DNA from: Yoonia sp. G8-12
GTDB lineage: Bacteria; Pseudomonadota; Alphaproteobacteria; Rhodobacterales; Rhodobacteraceae
Length of the DNA stretch: 64,000 nt
Direction: 5' to 3'
Assembly: GCF_038443675.1 (NCBI RefSeq)
Contig: NZ_CP151762.1
Location: 2,542,001 to 2,606,000, forward strand
This document shows positions 18,408 to 26,588 of this stretch, piece after piece. Each line of letters opens with the position of its first letter. The first letter of the stretch is position 1. The position numbers and the translations under genes were made by a program. The notes below the pieces were generated by a model. The model was not told where the DNA came from. It searched no databases and was given only the letters and a program-made list of their open reading frames with translations.

Positions 18408-18647
18408 CTAGACTTGTGCGACCTCGGGGGCCGCTTCGATCACCAGAGATGACCGGTTGATGGGATCAGGCGTGTCGCGGCTTTCTTCGGGAAGGATGCG
18501 GCCAATAAAGGCCATCGCTGCAATCACAAACCAGATCGCGAGAACAAAGATCGCGGCGTAACCCGCCCCCTTGAGCATCAAGAGCGTAATATCGGCGGTC
18601 AGCCTGCTCTTTTCGCTCATTTCGAGGATGTTATCGTTTTTCATCAT
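18408..18647 (-). CDS. pufX: PufX, LH1-reaction centre organising polypeptide
   Basis: A 79-residue protein with one membrane helix (about 30-50). The stretch LMLKGAGYAAIFVLAIW followed by FIGRILPEE matches the PufX pattern (MKGAG... GRMLP in Rhodobacter). PufX interrupts the LH1 ring and lets quinones pass between the reaction centre and cytochrome bc1. It lies 8 bases after pufM as in Rhodobacter. The start is one of two adjacent ATGs (18647 or 18644) behind AAGGAGAGAG. Sequence of PufX varies strongly between species, so the call rests on both motif and position. Confidence 0.88.
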   Translation of the reverse strand: MMKNDNILEMSEKSRLTADITLLMLKGAGYAAIFVLAIWFVIAAMAFIGRILPEESRDTPDPINRSSLVIEAAPEVAQV

Positions 18648-18655
18648 CTCTCTCC

Positions 18656-19582
18656 TTAGTTTACTGGCGCATAGCCGTGGACTTGCGCCCAGACGAACCA
18701 GTTATCAACAACCGTACCGGTCAACAGGATCCCGATACCGCCGGTCAGCGTTGTCAGGACTGCGAACCACCACGCCCAGCGGTGGATACCTTCCATGGTA
18801 GCGTTAAAGCCCATGGTCCAGCGCCAGAAGAGGGCGGCACGCTCGGTCGCGGTACCGCGGTCCACGATCTGTTCGATCTCGCGCTCACCGCCAAAGCGGC
18901 TTACAGCAAGGATCGTCGCACCGTGCATCGCAAACAGCAGGGCAGACCCATAGAGGAACGCAATGCTCAAAGCGTGGAACGGATTGTAGAACAGGTTGCC
19001 ATATGTGATCGAAAACAGGTTCGTCCAGTCCAGGTGTGAGAAGACACCGTAAGGCACCATCTCGGACCAGTCGCCCATCAGAATCGGACGGAACAGACCC
19101 AGCACCAGGAACAACCAGATCGCAGAGGCGAAGGCCCATGCCACATGCTTGCCCATACCCAGAGCTTCGGCGCGCAGGTAGGTGCGTACCCACCATGTCA
19201 GCACCGAAATCAACAGGAAGAAGGACGCGATCATGAAGTAACCGCCGTCATTCATTGGGGGCATACCCAGCCCGTAACCCGGAGAAGGCGGATCAAGCGA
19301 CAACCAAAAGAGGTCGCGCAAGAAGATCGCGGGGTTATAGTCCGCCTGCGCCCAAAAGGACAAACCCACCATGATGAACCAGATTGCACCGGTTGCCAGT
19401 GAGATGACCCCGAAAGAGCCCAGATAGATCGGCCCTAACTGCGCGTTGCCAAAAAGACCGGCAAGCTTGGAGAACCCCGTTGTGGTTCCGCGATCAATCG
19501 CGGTCCCGTCAGGTCCGGGGAGGCCCATTTCGGGCGGCCCCTGTACTTGAACCTGTGTGAAGATGTTTTGATATTCAGCCAT
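18656..19582 (-). CDS. pufM: PufM, reaction centre M subunit
   Basis: A 308-residue, five-helix membrane protein that with PufL and the H subunit binds the special pair, quinones and non-haem iron. Conserved residues are seen in SHLDWTNLFSITYGNLFYNP, the ligand helix HALSIAFLYGSALLFAMHGA with its histidines, the iron-binding glutamate stretch GGEREIEQIVDRG, and GFNATMEGIHRWAWWFAVL. Length is that of the family. GTAGGAGGATATG precedes the start. It lies 13 bases after pufL. Confidence 0.98.
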   Translation of the reverse strand: MAEYQNIFTQVQVQGPPEMGLPGPDGTAIDRGTTTGFSKLAGLFGNAQLGPIYLGSFGVISLATGAIWFIMVGLSFWAQADYNPAIFLRDLFWLSLDPPSPGYGLGMPPMNDGGYFMIASFFLLISVLTWWVRTYLRAEALGMGKHVAWAFASAIWLFLVLGLFRPILMGDWSEMVPYGVFSHLDWTNLFSITYGNLFYNPFHALSIAFLYGSALLFAMHGATILAVSRFGGEREIEQIVDRGTATERAALFWRWTMGFNATMEGIHRWAWWFAVLTTLTGGIGILLTGTVVDNWFVWAQVHGYAPVN

Positions 19583-19595
19583 TTTTCATATCCTC

Positions 19596-20426
19596 CTACA
19601 GATCGACCCACCAAGGGAGCTCATAGTACCAGTCCCACCAGACGATCCATTCCTCGAACCAGATGGTGCCGGAAATCACGATACAAATCGCAGACCAGAA
19701 ACCCGCGTTCAGCGCCAAGAACAGACCGAGGCGGTGAATCCCCAATGGCCCGATCGAATAGCCGATCAGATCGCGGAAATACGTATCTTCGTGGTCAGGT
19801 GACTTGATTTCCTGGCCTTTGCCGGGGTTCACGGCCGACAACACCAGCGAGCCATGCAGCGCGAGCGCCAGGCAGGTGGTAAAGAAGAACGTGATCGCGA
19901 TCATATGGACCGGATTGTAGTGAAAGTTGCCGTAGGTGTAGCCCACGTTATTGACCCAATCGAGGTGGCTAAAGATGCCATATGGGAACGCATGCCCCCA
20001 GGCACCCAGCAGAACCGGACGGATCACCACAAGGGTCACATAGGCAAAGATCGCGACACCGAATGCGAATGGCACGTGATAGCCAATGCCAAGTTTTCGG
20101 CAAATCTCGACCTCACGCATCATCCAGCTGACAAAGGCACCGATGGCACAGATCGTGATGATCTGCCAAAGCCCACCTTCCAATAGCGGCGCCGCACCCA
20201 AACCGTATTCAAGCGGCGGCGGGTCGATCGAAATCAACCACGGGTTCCATGTGGGGCCTTGGCTGGCCCCGTAAAAAATCAAAATTGTCCCAAGGACGGC
20301 GAAAAAGAACGTCGTGACCCCGAAGAAGCCAACGTAAAATGGCCCCACCCAAAAGTCGAACAGATCTCCGCCTACCAATGTCCCGCCACGGACCCGGTAT
20401 TTTCTCTCGAAGCTGAGCTGTGCCAT
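19596..20426 (-). CDS. pufL: PufL, reaction centre L subunit
   Basis: A 276-residue, five-helix protein forming the photochemically active half of the reaction centre. It begins MAQLSFERKYRVRGGTLVGG as usual. The bacteriochlorophyll and iron ligands are in FSHLDWVNNVGYTYGNFHYN, PVHMIAITFFFTTCLALALH and SIGPLGIHRLGLFLALNAGF. GGAGATAGAAG precedes the ATG. It follows pufA after a strong intercistronic hairpin. Confidence 0.98.
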   Translation of the reverse strand: MAQLSFERKYRVRGGTLVGGDLFDFWVGPFYVGFFGVTTFFFAVLGTILIFYGASQGPTWNPWLISIDPPPLEYGLGAAPLLEGGLWQIITICAIGAFVSWMMREVEICRKLGIGYHVPFAFGVAIFAYVTLVVIRPVLLGAWGHAFPYGIFSHLDWVNNVGYTYGNFHYNPVHMIAITFFFTTCLALALHGSLVLSAVNPGKGQEIKSPDHEDTYFRDLIGYSIGPLGIHRLGLFLALNAGFWSAICIVISGTIWFEEWIVWWDWYYELPWWVDL

Positions 20427-20498
20427 CTTCTATCTCCATTCATAGACAGGCCCTGCGTACCCATTGGTCGCGCCCTGTCATCGTCAATGTCGGTGTTT

Positions 20499-20530
20499 GC
20501 TACGGGCGGATCAGATGGCCCGCCCGTAGC
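20499..20530 (-). other. Intercistronic stem-loop between pufA and pufL
   Basis: GCTACGGGCGG (20499-20509) pairs with CCGCCCGTAGC (20520-20530), an 11-bp GC-rich stem with a 10-base loop. In Rhodobacter capsulatus hairpins in this gap stabilise the pufBA part of the processed mRNA, giving an excess of LH1 over reaction-centre subunits. Position and strength here suggest the same function. Confidence 0.85.
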
Positions 20531-20552
20531 GTGATTTAGTCAGCAAAGCTGA

Positions 20553-20708
20553 TTACATTCCGCCAAAGGCGAGCTGGAACCAGTTTGTGCTTTCATTGCT
20601 CAACAGAACGAGGTGAATCATTGCTGCAAGCAGGAACAGGAATACGCCCTGAGCCACGAAAACGCGGCGTGGGTCGAATACCAACCAGATCTTATAGAAC
20701 TGTGCCAT
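20553..20708 (-). CDS. pufA: PufA, LH1 alpha polypeptide
   Basis: A 51-residue antenna protein. It starts MAQFYKIWLVFDPRRVFVAQ, the classical LH1 alpha N-terminus, continues with one membrane helix in which the histidine of AAMIHLVLLS binds bacteriochlorophyll, and ends NWFQLAFGGM. GGTAGGAG, overlapping the pufB stop, serves as ribosome site. It is 12 bases after pufB. Confidence 0.97.
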   Translation of the reverse strand: MAQFYKIWLVFDPRRVFVAQGVFLFLLAAMIHLVLLSNESTNWFQLAFGGM

Positions 20709-20720
20709 TTGCTAATTCTC

Positions 20721-20876
20721 CTACCAGCTGAACCAAGGAAGCTTGATGTACGTCAGTACGTGAGCAACCACGGCAACGATCGTGAAGATCGTGAACCCGC
20801 TCATGTAAACTGCGTGCAGCTCCTGGGCCTGCTCGTCAGTGAGACCTGTGAAAGAAAGGTCAGATTTGTCAGCCAT
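20721..20876 (-). CDS. pufB: PufB, LH1 beta polypeptide
   Basis: A 51-residue antenna protein, starting MADKSDLSFTGLTDEQAQEL, with the conserved HAVYMSG histidine and the bacteriochlorophyll-binding histidine in VVAHVLTYIKLPWFSW. One membrane helix. The start follows GGAGACAAAAC. It is the first structural antenna gene after pufQ, separated by a 146-base leader that contains no ORF. Confidence 0.97.
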   Translation of the reverse strand: MADKSDLSFTGLTDEQAQELHAVYMSGFTIFTIVAVVAHVLTYIKLPWFSW

Positions 20877-21022
20877 GTTTTGTCTCCAAAATTAAGTACT
20901 GACGCCGCGCACCCCCCGCGGCCGGGTTACGACAGAAGCTCTTCCTCTGCCCCAATCCATCATCCCGGGGGGAATGATGAACATCGGATGCCCGTTTCCG
21001 GACAAAACTGGTGTCGCTGCAA

Positions 21023-21250
21023 TCATGCGCTGAAGATCTGCGGCGTAATAATGCGGGCCTGTGTCCAGGCTTTCGCGAATGGGCCCTTTGCCGGCAGTTC
21101 CATCCGGCGCGCCGCAGACAACACCCATGTCAGAATGCACAGCGGCAGCGTGGCCAGAAAGATCAGCCCGAAATAGGCATAGTATTCGCGCTTTGGTGGC
21201 GCTGACCGGGCCCGTGTGGTGTGGGGCATGTCTGTTGTAAAATCGGTCAT
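21023..21250 (-). CDS. pufQ: PufQ, bacteriochlorophyll synthesis/antenna assembly factor
   Basis: A 75-residue protein with one membrane helix (FGLIFLATLPLCILTWVL, about residues 27-44) between polar ends. Length, topology and position at the head of pufBALMX match PufQ of Rhodobacter, which promotes bacteriochlorophyll formation. Its ATG overlaps the bchZ stop by 4 bases (ATGA), coupling puf to the bch operon; the puf promoter is expected within bchZ. Confidence 0.9.
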   Translation of the reverse strand: MTDFTTDMPHTTRARSAPPKREYYAYFGLIFLATLPLCILTWVLSAARRMELPAKGPFAKAWTQARIITPQIFSA

Positions 21251-22707
21251 TTGCGTCCTCCAGAATTGGGTTGCAGTGTTTCGACGGTCTCAAGAACGAC
21301 CCGGTCATTACCGGCGTCGAGTGCTGCACGCTCGGCTGCGTCGCGCAGCGTTTTAGCGGCAGAAATGCGTGTCAGGATCGGGTGTGTCGCCACGATCTCA
21401 TCCAGCTTGGCCTGCGCGTCGGCATCCCAAGGGAAATCGCGGCGCAGCGGGGTTAGTGTGGCGTCTGTCGCGTCCATATCGGTGCCCAAAGGCAGGATGT
21501 GGAACAGCGCGTCAAACAGGCCGTTGCAGACTTCTTGCAGCAGATAGGTCGCACCGGCATAGCCCATAAACGGCGTGCCCGTGGCACGGCGGATCGCAGC
21601 ACCGGGGAAACTTGCGGGAATAAACACGGGGCTTGGCCCATGTCCCGCTTTCATCTCGGCGAGGTACATCTTTTCGTTGATGGACCCGAGAACGATCAAA
21701 GGGCGCTTGGTATGCAGCATGCTGCGCACTTCTTCGTTGTTGGTTTTCTTGCCGCGTGTGCGGGCGACGGCAAAGGCGCATGGGAAACCCAGATCACCTT
21801 CAAGGAAATGACGCACACCGCGGGCGTAAGTCTCATTCGCGACAATGGCGAATTCAGCCGTGGCAAAGAAATCCTGCGTGACAGAGCGCCACAAATCCCA
21901 GACCGGTTTGATGGTCGAATGCTTCTCACGCTCGATAAACGGCTCAGGGTCCAGCCCCGTCAATTCACCCAGCTTGCGCAGGAATTTCGTCGTTGAATCA
22001 ATGCCAAAGGGGGCCTGCAAATACGGCTTGCCCAGCACCTCACACAGACCGCGCCCGAACTCACGATACATCGTGACGTTCACATCCGCATTCACCAGAT
22101 TGCGCATCTCGGCGACATGCGCACCCAGCGGCATCACCATGTTGACCTCGGCGCCAATGCCTTCAACCAGACGCCGGATCTCGGCCAGATCAGAGGGCAT
22201 GTTGAACGCACCATACATCGGCCCAAGGATATTGACGCGCGGGGCAGCACCCTCTTCACGCTTTTTCTCAGGCGGCATCCGGCCTTTGGTCATGCCGAAT
22301 TCCGTGAAAATCCACGTCATCGCGCGGTCGGCACATTCCCACTGATCCTCATCAATGGTGCGGGGCAGGAAACGTTGGATGTTCGTGCCTTGCGGCGTCA
22401 CACCGCCGCCAATCATCTCGGCTATTGAACCAGTCACAACAACCGCAGGCAAAGCCGGATCAAGCGTTTCCCAAGCCCGCTTCATCGCTTCCTCGGTGCC
22501 TTCACCCATCTCACTTTCGGCAAGACCGGTCACGACAATCGGCAATTCGTGTGGCGGCAGACCATCCGTGTAGTGCAACACCGACGTCACTGGCAGGTTT
22601 TCACAGCCCACTGGGCCGTCGATGACAACCTGCAAACCCTTTACAGCGCAGAATGCGTAAACTGCACCCCAGTAGCCGCCTGCGCGATCATGATCGGTGA
22701 CTAACAT
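21247..22707 (-). CDS. bchZ: BchZ, chlorophyllide a reductase subunit Z
   Basis: A 486-residue nitrogenase-like subunit that forms the catalytic BchYZ component of chlorophyllide a reductase. It begins MLVTDHDRAGGYWGAVYAF and has the cluster cysteine in VIDGPVGCENLPVTSV. ATG 22707, behind GGAGGGCGCAAC, gives the family N-terminus; the frame is open further upstream. It lies 88 bases after bchY and overlaps pufQ by 4 bases. Confidence 0.97.
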   Translation of the reverse strand: MLVTDHDRAGGYWGAVYAFCAVKGLQVVIDGPVGCENLPVTSVLHYTDGLPPHELPIVVTGLAESEMGEGTEEAMKRAWETLDPALPAVVVTGSIAEMIGGGVTPQGTNIQRFLPRTIDEDQWECADRAMTWIFTEFGMTKGRMPPEKKREEGAAPRVNILGPMYGAFNMPSDLAEIRRLVEGIGAEVNMVMPLGAHVAEMRNLVNADVNVTMYREFGRGLCEVLGKPYLQAPFGIDSTTKFLRKLGELTGLDPEPFIEREKHSTIKPVWDLWRSVTQDFFATAEFAIVANETYARGVRHFLEGDLGFPCAFAVARTRGKKTNNEEVRSMLHTKRPLIVLGSINEKMYLAEMKAGHGPSPVFIPASFPGAAIRRATGTPFMGYAGATYLLQEVCNGLFDALFHILPLGTDMDATDATLTPLRRDFPWDADAQAKLDEIVATHPILTRISAAKTLRDAAERAALDAGNDRVVLETVETLQPNSGGRK

Positions 22708-22795
22708 GTTGCGCCCTCCATCATGGGCGTGCGGCCGCGATTGGCTGCGCCAATCTCTTTCCCGCACCATGGCGATTTTGTTCCAAAATACGCCA

Positions 22796-24400
22796 CTAGA
22801 TCATCTCCTGCGCTTTGGCGGCACGCGCCATTTTATCAAGCTTCTTCTGATGCGCGGCACGGAAGTCAGGACGCAAATTCGGCGCGCCTTCCCAGACACC
22901 GGCGGTGTCGCCACTGCCCACGCCCTCAAAGAAGTCGCGCATCTTGTCCATCTTCTGCTTGCCCGCGATCGCCGCATTGACGACCTGCGCCAGCGAACCG
23001 GCACCTGCAGGGCCCATCAGCGGACGGGCGGAAATCAAATTGGTAAAGTATAGCGACGGAATGCCCGCCTCTTTGGCATGCTGGACAACAGGTGTTGTGC
23101 CAATCGCCAAGTCCGGCTTGATCGCATCAACAGCCGCCAGATCATCCTCTAGCGAGGCGCGATATTTGATCTTCACGCCTTTTGCGGCAAGCCATTCAGC
23201 ATCAGGGCGCGACCATTCTGTCTTGGGGCAGGCGGTGCCCACGTAAGGCACATCCGCGCCGCTTTCGATCAGCAAACGCGCCACCAAAAGCTCGGAGCCT
23301 TCATAGCCCGACAGTGTCACGGTGCCATTGATCTGCGCACCGGCCAGCGCACCCTTGATCGCAGGCAGGAACGCATTTTGCGCCGCTGCAATCTGGTCAG
23401 GCTTCACATTGTAAGCATCGCCAATCGCGGCGAGCCAAGCAGCGGTGCCATCGTGACCCACAGGGGCCGAACCCACAATCTTGCGACCCGCCGCCTGAAA
23501 CTCGCGGATGGATGCCGTGTAGAACGGGTGGATCGCCGCCGCGACACCGCAATCAAGGGCGGCGTAAAGCTCGCGCCACTCGCGGGTTGGCACCACCGGA
23601 CCAGCGGCAAGACCCATCGGGGCCAGCATCGCGCCGATCATCATCGGATCAGCGGGGAACATTTCGCCCAGCAAGGCCACATTCGGGCGGTCGGATTTAC
23701 CACCAACAGGGCGGGCAACGGGGCCTGCCTTAATCTCTTCGCGTGCATATTGCAGCATCGCACCAGCCAGAACGTCTTTGGCCTCGGCATGGGTCGGAAT
23801 GCCGAAACCGGGCACATCAATGCCCACGATCCGTACGCCGTTAATCTCTTTGGGTAACAACCGCAGCGGCACACCGGACGCGGTGGGCACACAGAGGTTC
23901 GTCACAACAATCGCGTCATAGCGATCAGGGTCCGCCATGTCGTGGACACTCTCGCGAATGTCCTCGAAGAGTTTACCCGTCACCAATGTCTCGGAATTGA
24001 ACGGAACGTAACCGACGGACCGGCGCGCCCCGTAAAAATGCGAAACGAACGTGAGGCCGTATACACAACAAGCCGAACCGGACAGAACCGTGGCCACACG
24101 TTTCATCCGAAGGCCTACACGCAAGGACCCGAACGCAGGGCACATGCTCTGCGGTTGATCATGGGGTCCTTGCGGATAATCCTTCGCATATTGATCAAGA
24201 ATCTCGGATTTGCCTGCGGCACGCGCGGCGGCTTCCATTGATCCCGCACTGGCGGTGCAGCCACCCTCAAGCGCTGTCGCCTGCTGGGACGCATCCAGCA
24301 CATCGGCTGATTGCTCACGCGACACACCCTCGATGATCTGGACTTGCCCAGCGTCATCATAGCCAACCTCGTAGCCTTTGGTGTCTGCATCATGCGTCAT
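22796..24400 (-). CDS. bchY: BchY, chlorophyllide a reductase subunit Y
   Basis: A 534-residue nitrogenase-like subunit and partner of BchZ. Cluster-binding cysteines are seen in SMCPAFGSLRVG, GSACCVYGLTF and TNLCVPTASGVPLRL. The first 60 residues (GYEVGYDDAGQVQIIEG) are acidic and variable. The ATG follows AAAGGAGTCCATCAAAT. Its first codons overlap the end of the small ORF 24390-24536. Confidence 0.97.
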   Translation of the reverse strand: MTHDADTKGYEVGYDDAGQVQIIEGVSREQSADVLDASQQATALEGGCTASAGSMEAAARAAGKSEILDQYAKDYPQGPHDQPQSMCPAFGSLRVGLRMKRVATVLSGSACCVYGLTFVSHFYGARRSVGYVPFNSETLVTGKLFEDIRESVHDMADPDRYDAIVVTNLCVPTASGVPLRLLPKEINGVRIVGIDVPGFGIPTHAEAKDVLAGAMLQYAREEIKAGPVARPVGGKSDRPNVALLGEMFPADPMMIGAMLAPMGLAAGPVVPTREWRELYAALDCGVAAAIHPFYTASIREFQAAGRKIVGSAPVGHDGTAAWLAAIGDAYNVKPDQIAAAQNAFLPAIKGALAGAQINGTVTLSGYEGSELLVARLLIESGADVPYVGTACPKTEWSRPDAEWLAAKGVKIKYRASLEDDLAAVDAIKPDLAIGTTPVVQHAKEAGIPSLYFTNLISARPLMGPAGAGSLAQVVNAAIAGKQKMDKMRDFFEGVGSGDTAGVWEGAPNLRPDFRAAHQKKLDKMARAAKAQEMI

Positions 24401-24536
24401 ATTTGATGGACTCCTTTTTGATAGACGGTGCTGTCATGATGTCGACCAAGAGCCGCGCCATCTGTTCAGGGGTGGCGCGGGCAAGCATCTCTTGCACTTC
24501 GCGCTGTACTTTTTCGTCTGAATTACGCGTCGTCAT
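24390..24536 (-). CDS. 48-residue small protein between bchX and bchY, unknown
   Basis: ATG 24536 lies behind GAGGTGATCT and overlaps the end of bchX by 14 bases; the TGA at 24390-24392 lies 11 bases inside bchY. The predicted protein is soluble, helical and charged: MTTRNSDEKVQREVQEML begins it, ARATPEQMARLLVDIM follows, and it ends IKKESIKYDA. The bchY ribosome site lies inside its last codons. Without it there would be a gap of about 120 bases in an otherwise tightly packed operon. I recognise no family. Protein-like composition, own ribosome site and double overlap favour a real gene; conservation is untested. Confidence 0.6.
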   Translation of the reverse strand: MTTRNSDEKVQREVQEMLARATPEQMARLLVDIMTAPSIKKESIKYDA

Positions 24537-25527
24537 AGATCACCTCGAGGCTCTCTTTGGGCGCTGCGTTCTTGCCGCGCATGTCGACGTCAGTGGCAGG
24601 GACCAGTTGGTAATCACCACCCGTATCTTTCGCGTCGAACAGACCCAGCAAACCGTCCTGATCAAGCGGGTTTGGGCGCACAGGAGGCGCAATGCCCACG
24701 GCTTCGGCCAGACCTTCAAACATCGGCCCCCATTCGCTTTGGTGGGTGCCAACAATCTGATAATTCGCGCTTTTCTTTCTCAGATCATCATTTTGCGGGA
24801 TTGCAGCAAGGACAGGTATGCTAACAGCTTCGGCGAAAGCCTGCGCCTCTCCTGTGCCGTCATCCTTGTTGATGACAAGTCCAGCGACCCCAACGTTGCC
24901 ACCCAGTTTTCGGAAATATTCGACTGCCGAGCAGACATTGTTAGCAACATAAAGCGATTGGAGGTCATTGGAGGCAACCAGTATAACTTTCTGCGCCATA
25001 TCGCGCGCGATCGGCAGGCCGAAGCCGCCACAAACAACATCGCCGAGAAAATCAAGCAGGACATAATCAAAGTCCCAATCGTGGAAACCCAGCTTTTCAA
25101 GCAATTCAAACCCGTGGATGATCCCGCGACCACCACAGCCGCGGCCTACTTCAGGGCCGCCCAGTTCCATCGCGAAAACACCGCCGCGCTTGAAGCAGAC
25201 ATCGCCAATCGCGACTTCTTCACCGGACAGTTTTTTCTTCGCGGATGTTTCAATAATCGTGGGACACGCCTTGCCGCCAAACAGCAGGCTGGTCGTGTCC
25301 GATTTCGGATCGCACCCAATCAGCAACACACGCTTGCCCATCTCGGCCATCATATGGCTGAGATTGGCCAGCGTGAAAGATTTGCCAATCCCGCCTTTGC
25401 CATAGATCGCGATGATCTGGGTCTTGGATGTCGGTTCGCCCTGCGGCACTTCGAGGCTCGGCTCTTCATTGGCCTCATCGCGCAGACGCTGATCAAAATC
25501 CTTTAGATTTGGAATTTCATCTTTCAT
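24523..25527 (-). CDS. bchX: BchX, chlorophyllide a reductase iron protein
   Basis: A 334-residue ATP-dependent [4Fe-4S] reductase of the NifH/BchL family that passes electrons to BchYZ. The P-loop is IAIYGKGGIGKSFTLANLS (about residues 38-56). The two cluster cysteines are in VAIGDVCFKRGGVFAMELGG and GRGCGGRGIIHG, and the switch region is YVLLDFLGDVVCGGFGLPIA. The N-terminal extension before the P-loop (about 35 residues) is usual for BchX. It overlaps bchC by 4 bases. Confidence 0.98.
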   Translation of the reverse strand: MKDEIPNLKDFDQRLRDEANEEPSLEVPQGEPTSKTQIIAIYGKGGIGKSFTLANLSHMMAEMGKRVLLIGCDPKSDTTSLLFGGKACPTIIETSAKKKLSGEEVAIGDVCFKRGGVFAMELGGPEVGRGCGGRGIIHGFELLEKLGFHDWDFDYVLLDFLGDVVCGGFGLPIARDMAQKVILVASNDLQSLYVANNVCSAVEYFRKLGGNVGVAGLVINKDDGTGEAQAFAEAVSIPVLAAIPQNDDLRKKSANYQIVGTHQSEWGPMFEGLAEAVGIAPPVRPNPLDQDGLLGLFDAKDTGGDYQLVPATDVDMRGKNAAPKESLEVIYDDA

Positions 25528-26462
25528 GCGGTTCCCCAGTTCAAAATCATTTTCAGGCAGGCCGGATCGGTGAACGCCGTTTCATAGGCGGTTCCAGCGG
25601 CTTCTGCGGGCTGTTGGTGTGTGATCAAATCAGCAAGCTCTAGCGTGCCTGCTTCGACCAAGGCTTTGGTGGCGGCCATATCGTCAGCCGCCCATTCGGC
25701 GCTGATGCGGAAACGCGCCTCTTTCATAAACGCTGGCGGAAAGGCGAATTGCAGCGGCGCGGTATAGAACCCCGCCAAGACAATCTCTCCACCCTTGGCG
25801 ATCCGGCCGATCCAGTCATTCAGCAATTCACCACGACCGGAGGCGTCGTAGACAGATTTGTAATCGCGGCGCACATCAGCCTCGGGTGTTGTCACCTCAT
25901 AGCCATCAGCGCCGCCCATACGGATCGGGTTCACTTCCCAAACGGTTGGCGCAGGCGCGCCAGAGGCAATCGTCAGACGCGCCAGAAGGCGGCCCAGCAC
26001 ACCGTGCCCAATAATCAGATCGGGTACAGCTTTGCCAGGGCCCGCCATCGCATGACGCGCGGTCGCCGCCAAAGCCAACAAAGCCCCCGCCGCACCAAGA
26101 CCACGATCAATACGGGTCACGCGTGATGCTTTGGTCACCAGCGTTTGCGCGGCCGCACCAAACAAACCGAATGCGCCCTCATAGCAACTCGCGCCGGGCA
26201 CAAAGACGTGCTCGCCAACGCGATAGCCACTGTCGGCACCAGCTTCGACCACTTCGCCAGCGGCCTCATATCCAGGGATCAAAGGATAGCCCATTCCGGG
26301 GAATGGCGGCATTTCACCGGTCCAGAACAGCTTTTCTGTGCCCGTTGAAATGCCGGAGTGTTGGATCGCAACCACAATATCATCTGCAGCCGGGGGAACG
26401 ATTCCCACGCAATCAAGCGCAAGCTTGCCTGGTGCTGATAGGATGACGGCCTTTGTTTCCAA
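25524..26462 (-). CDS. bchC: BchC, 3-hydroxyethyl bacteriochlorophyllide a dehydrogenase
   Basis: A 312-residue medium-chain dehydrogenase-like enzyme oxidising the 3-hydroxyethyl group to acetyl. The domain stretch LFWTGEMPPFPGMGYPLIPG followed by YEAAGEVVEAGAD is typical, as is the nucleotide-binding part PDLIIGHGVLGRLLARL. I place the start at TTG 26462 (M-ETKAVILSAPG), which follows GGGGAGAAAAACG; ATG 26480 in the same frame is the alternative. It is the first gene of bchCXYZ-puf and two PpsR boxes lie about 90-125 bases upstream. Confidence 0.93.
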   Translation of the reverse strand: METKAVILSAPGKLALDCVGIVPPAADDIVVAIQHSGISTGTEKLFWTGEMPPFPGMGYPLIPGYEAAGEVVEAGADSGYRVGEHVFVPGASCYEGAFGLFGAAAQTLVTKASRVTRIDRGLGAAGALLALAATARHAMAGPGKAVPDLIIGHGVLGRLLARLTIASGAPAPTVWEVNPIRMGGADGYEVTTPEADVRRDYKSVYDASGRGELLNDWIGRIAKGGEIVLAGFYTAPLQFAFPPAFMKEARFRISAEWAADDMAATKALVEAGTLELADLITHQQPAEAAGTAYETAFTDPACLKMILNWGTA

Positions 26463-26545
26463 CGTTTTTCTCCCCTGCATGCCGTGCCAGAACACTCCGA
26501 ACTGCGACACACTGTCCCCTTCTACTTTAGCCTTACATACCAAAG

Positions 26546-26563
26546 TGTCAATTTATTTAGACA
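26546..26563. promoter_or_regulatory. PpsR/CrtJ box 1 upstream of bchC
   Basis: TGTCAATTTATTTAGACA fits the palindrome TGT-N12-ACA exactly. PpsR (CrtJ) represses bch and crt genes under high oxygen by binding two such boxes cooperatively. This one lies between crtF and bchC. Confidence 0.85.
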
Positions 26564-26570
26564 TATAAAG

Positions 26571-26588
26571 TGTCAACTTTTCCTTACA
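26571..26588. promoter_or_regulatory. PpsR/CrtJ box 2 upstream of bchC, overlapping the crtF end
   Basis: TGTCAACTTTTCCTTACA is a second exact TGT-N12-ACA match, 25 bases from the first start to start. It overlaps the final codons and stop of crtF. The paired arrangement is the one seen at the bchC promoter of Rhodobacter. Confidence 0.83.

Noticed and set aside
24403..25506. A 367-codon plus-strand frame opposite bchX
   Set aside because: Antisense shadow of bchX; begins in the bchX-bchY gap but shows no family signal.
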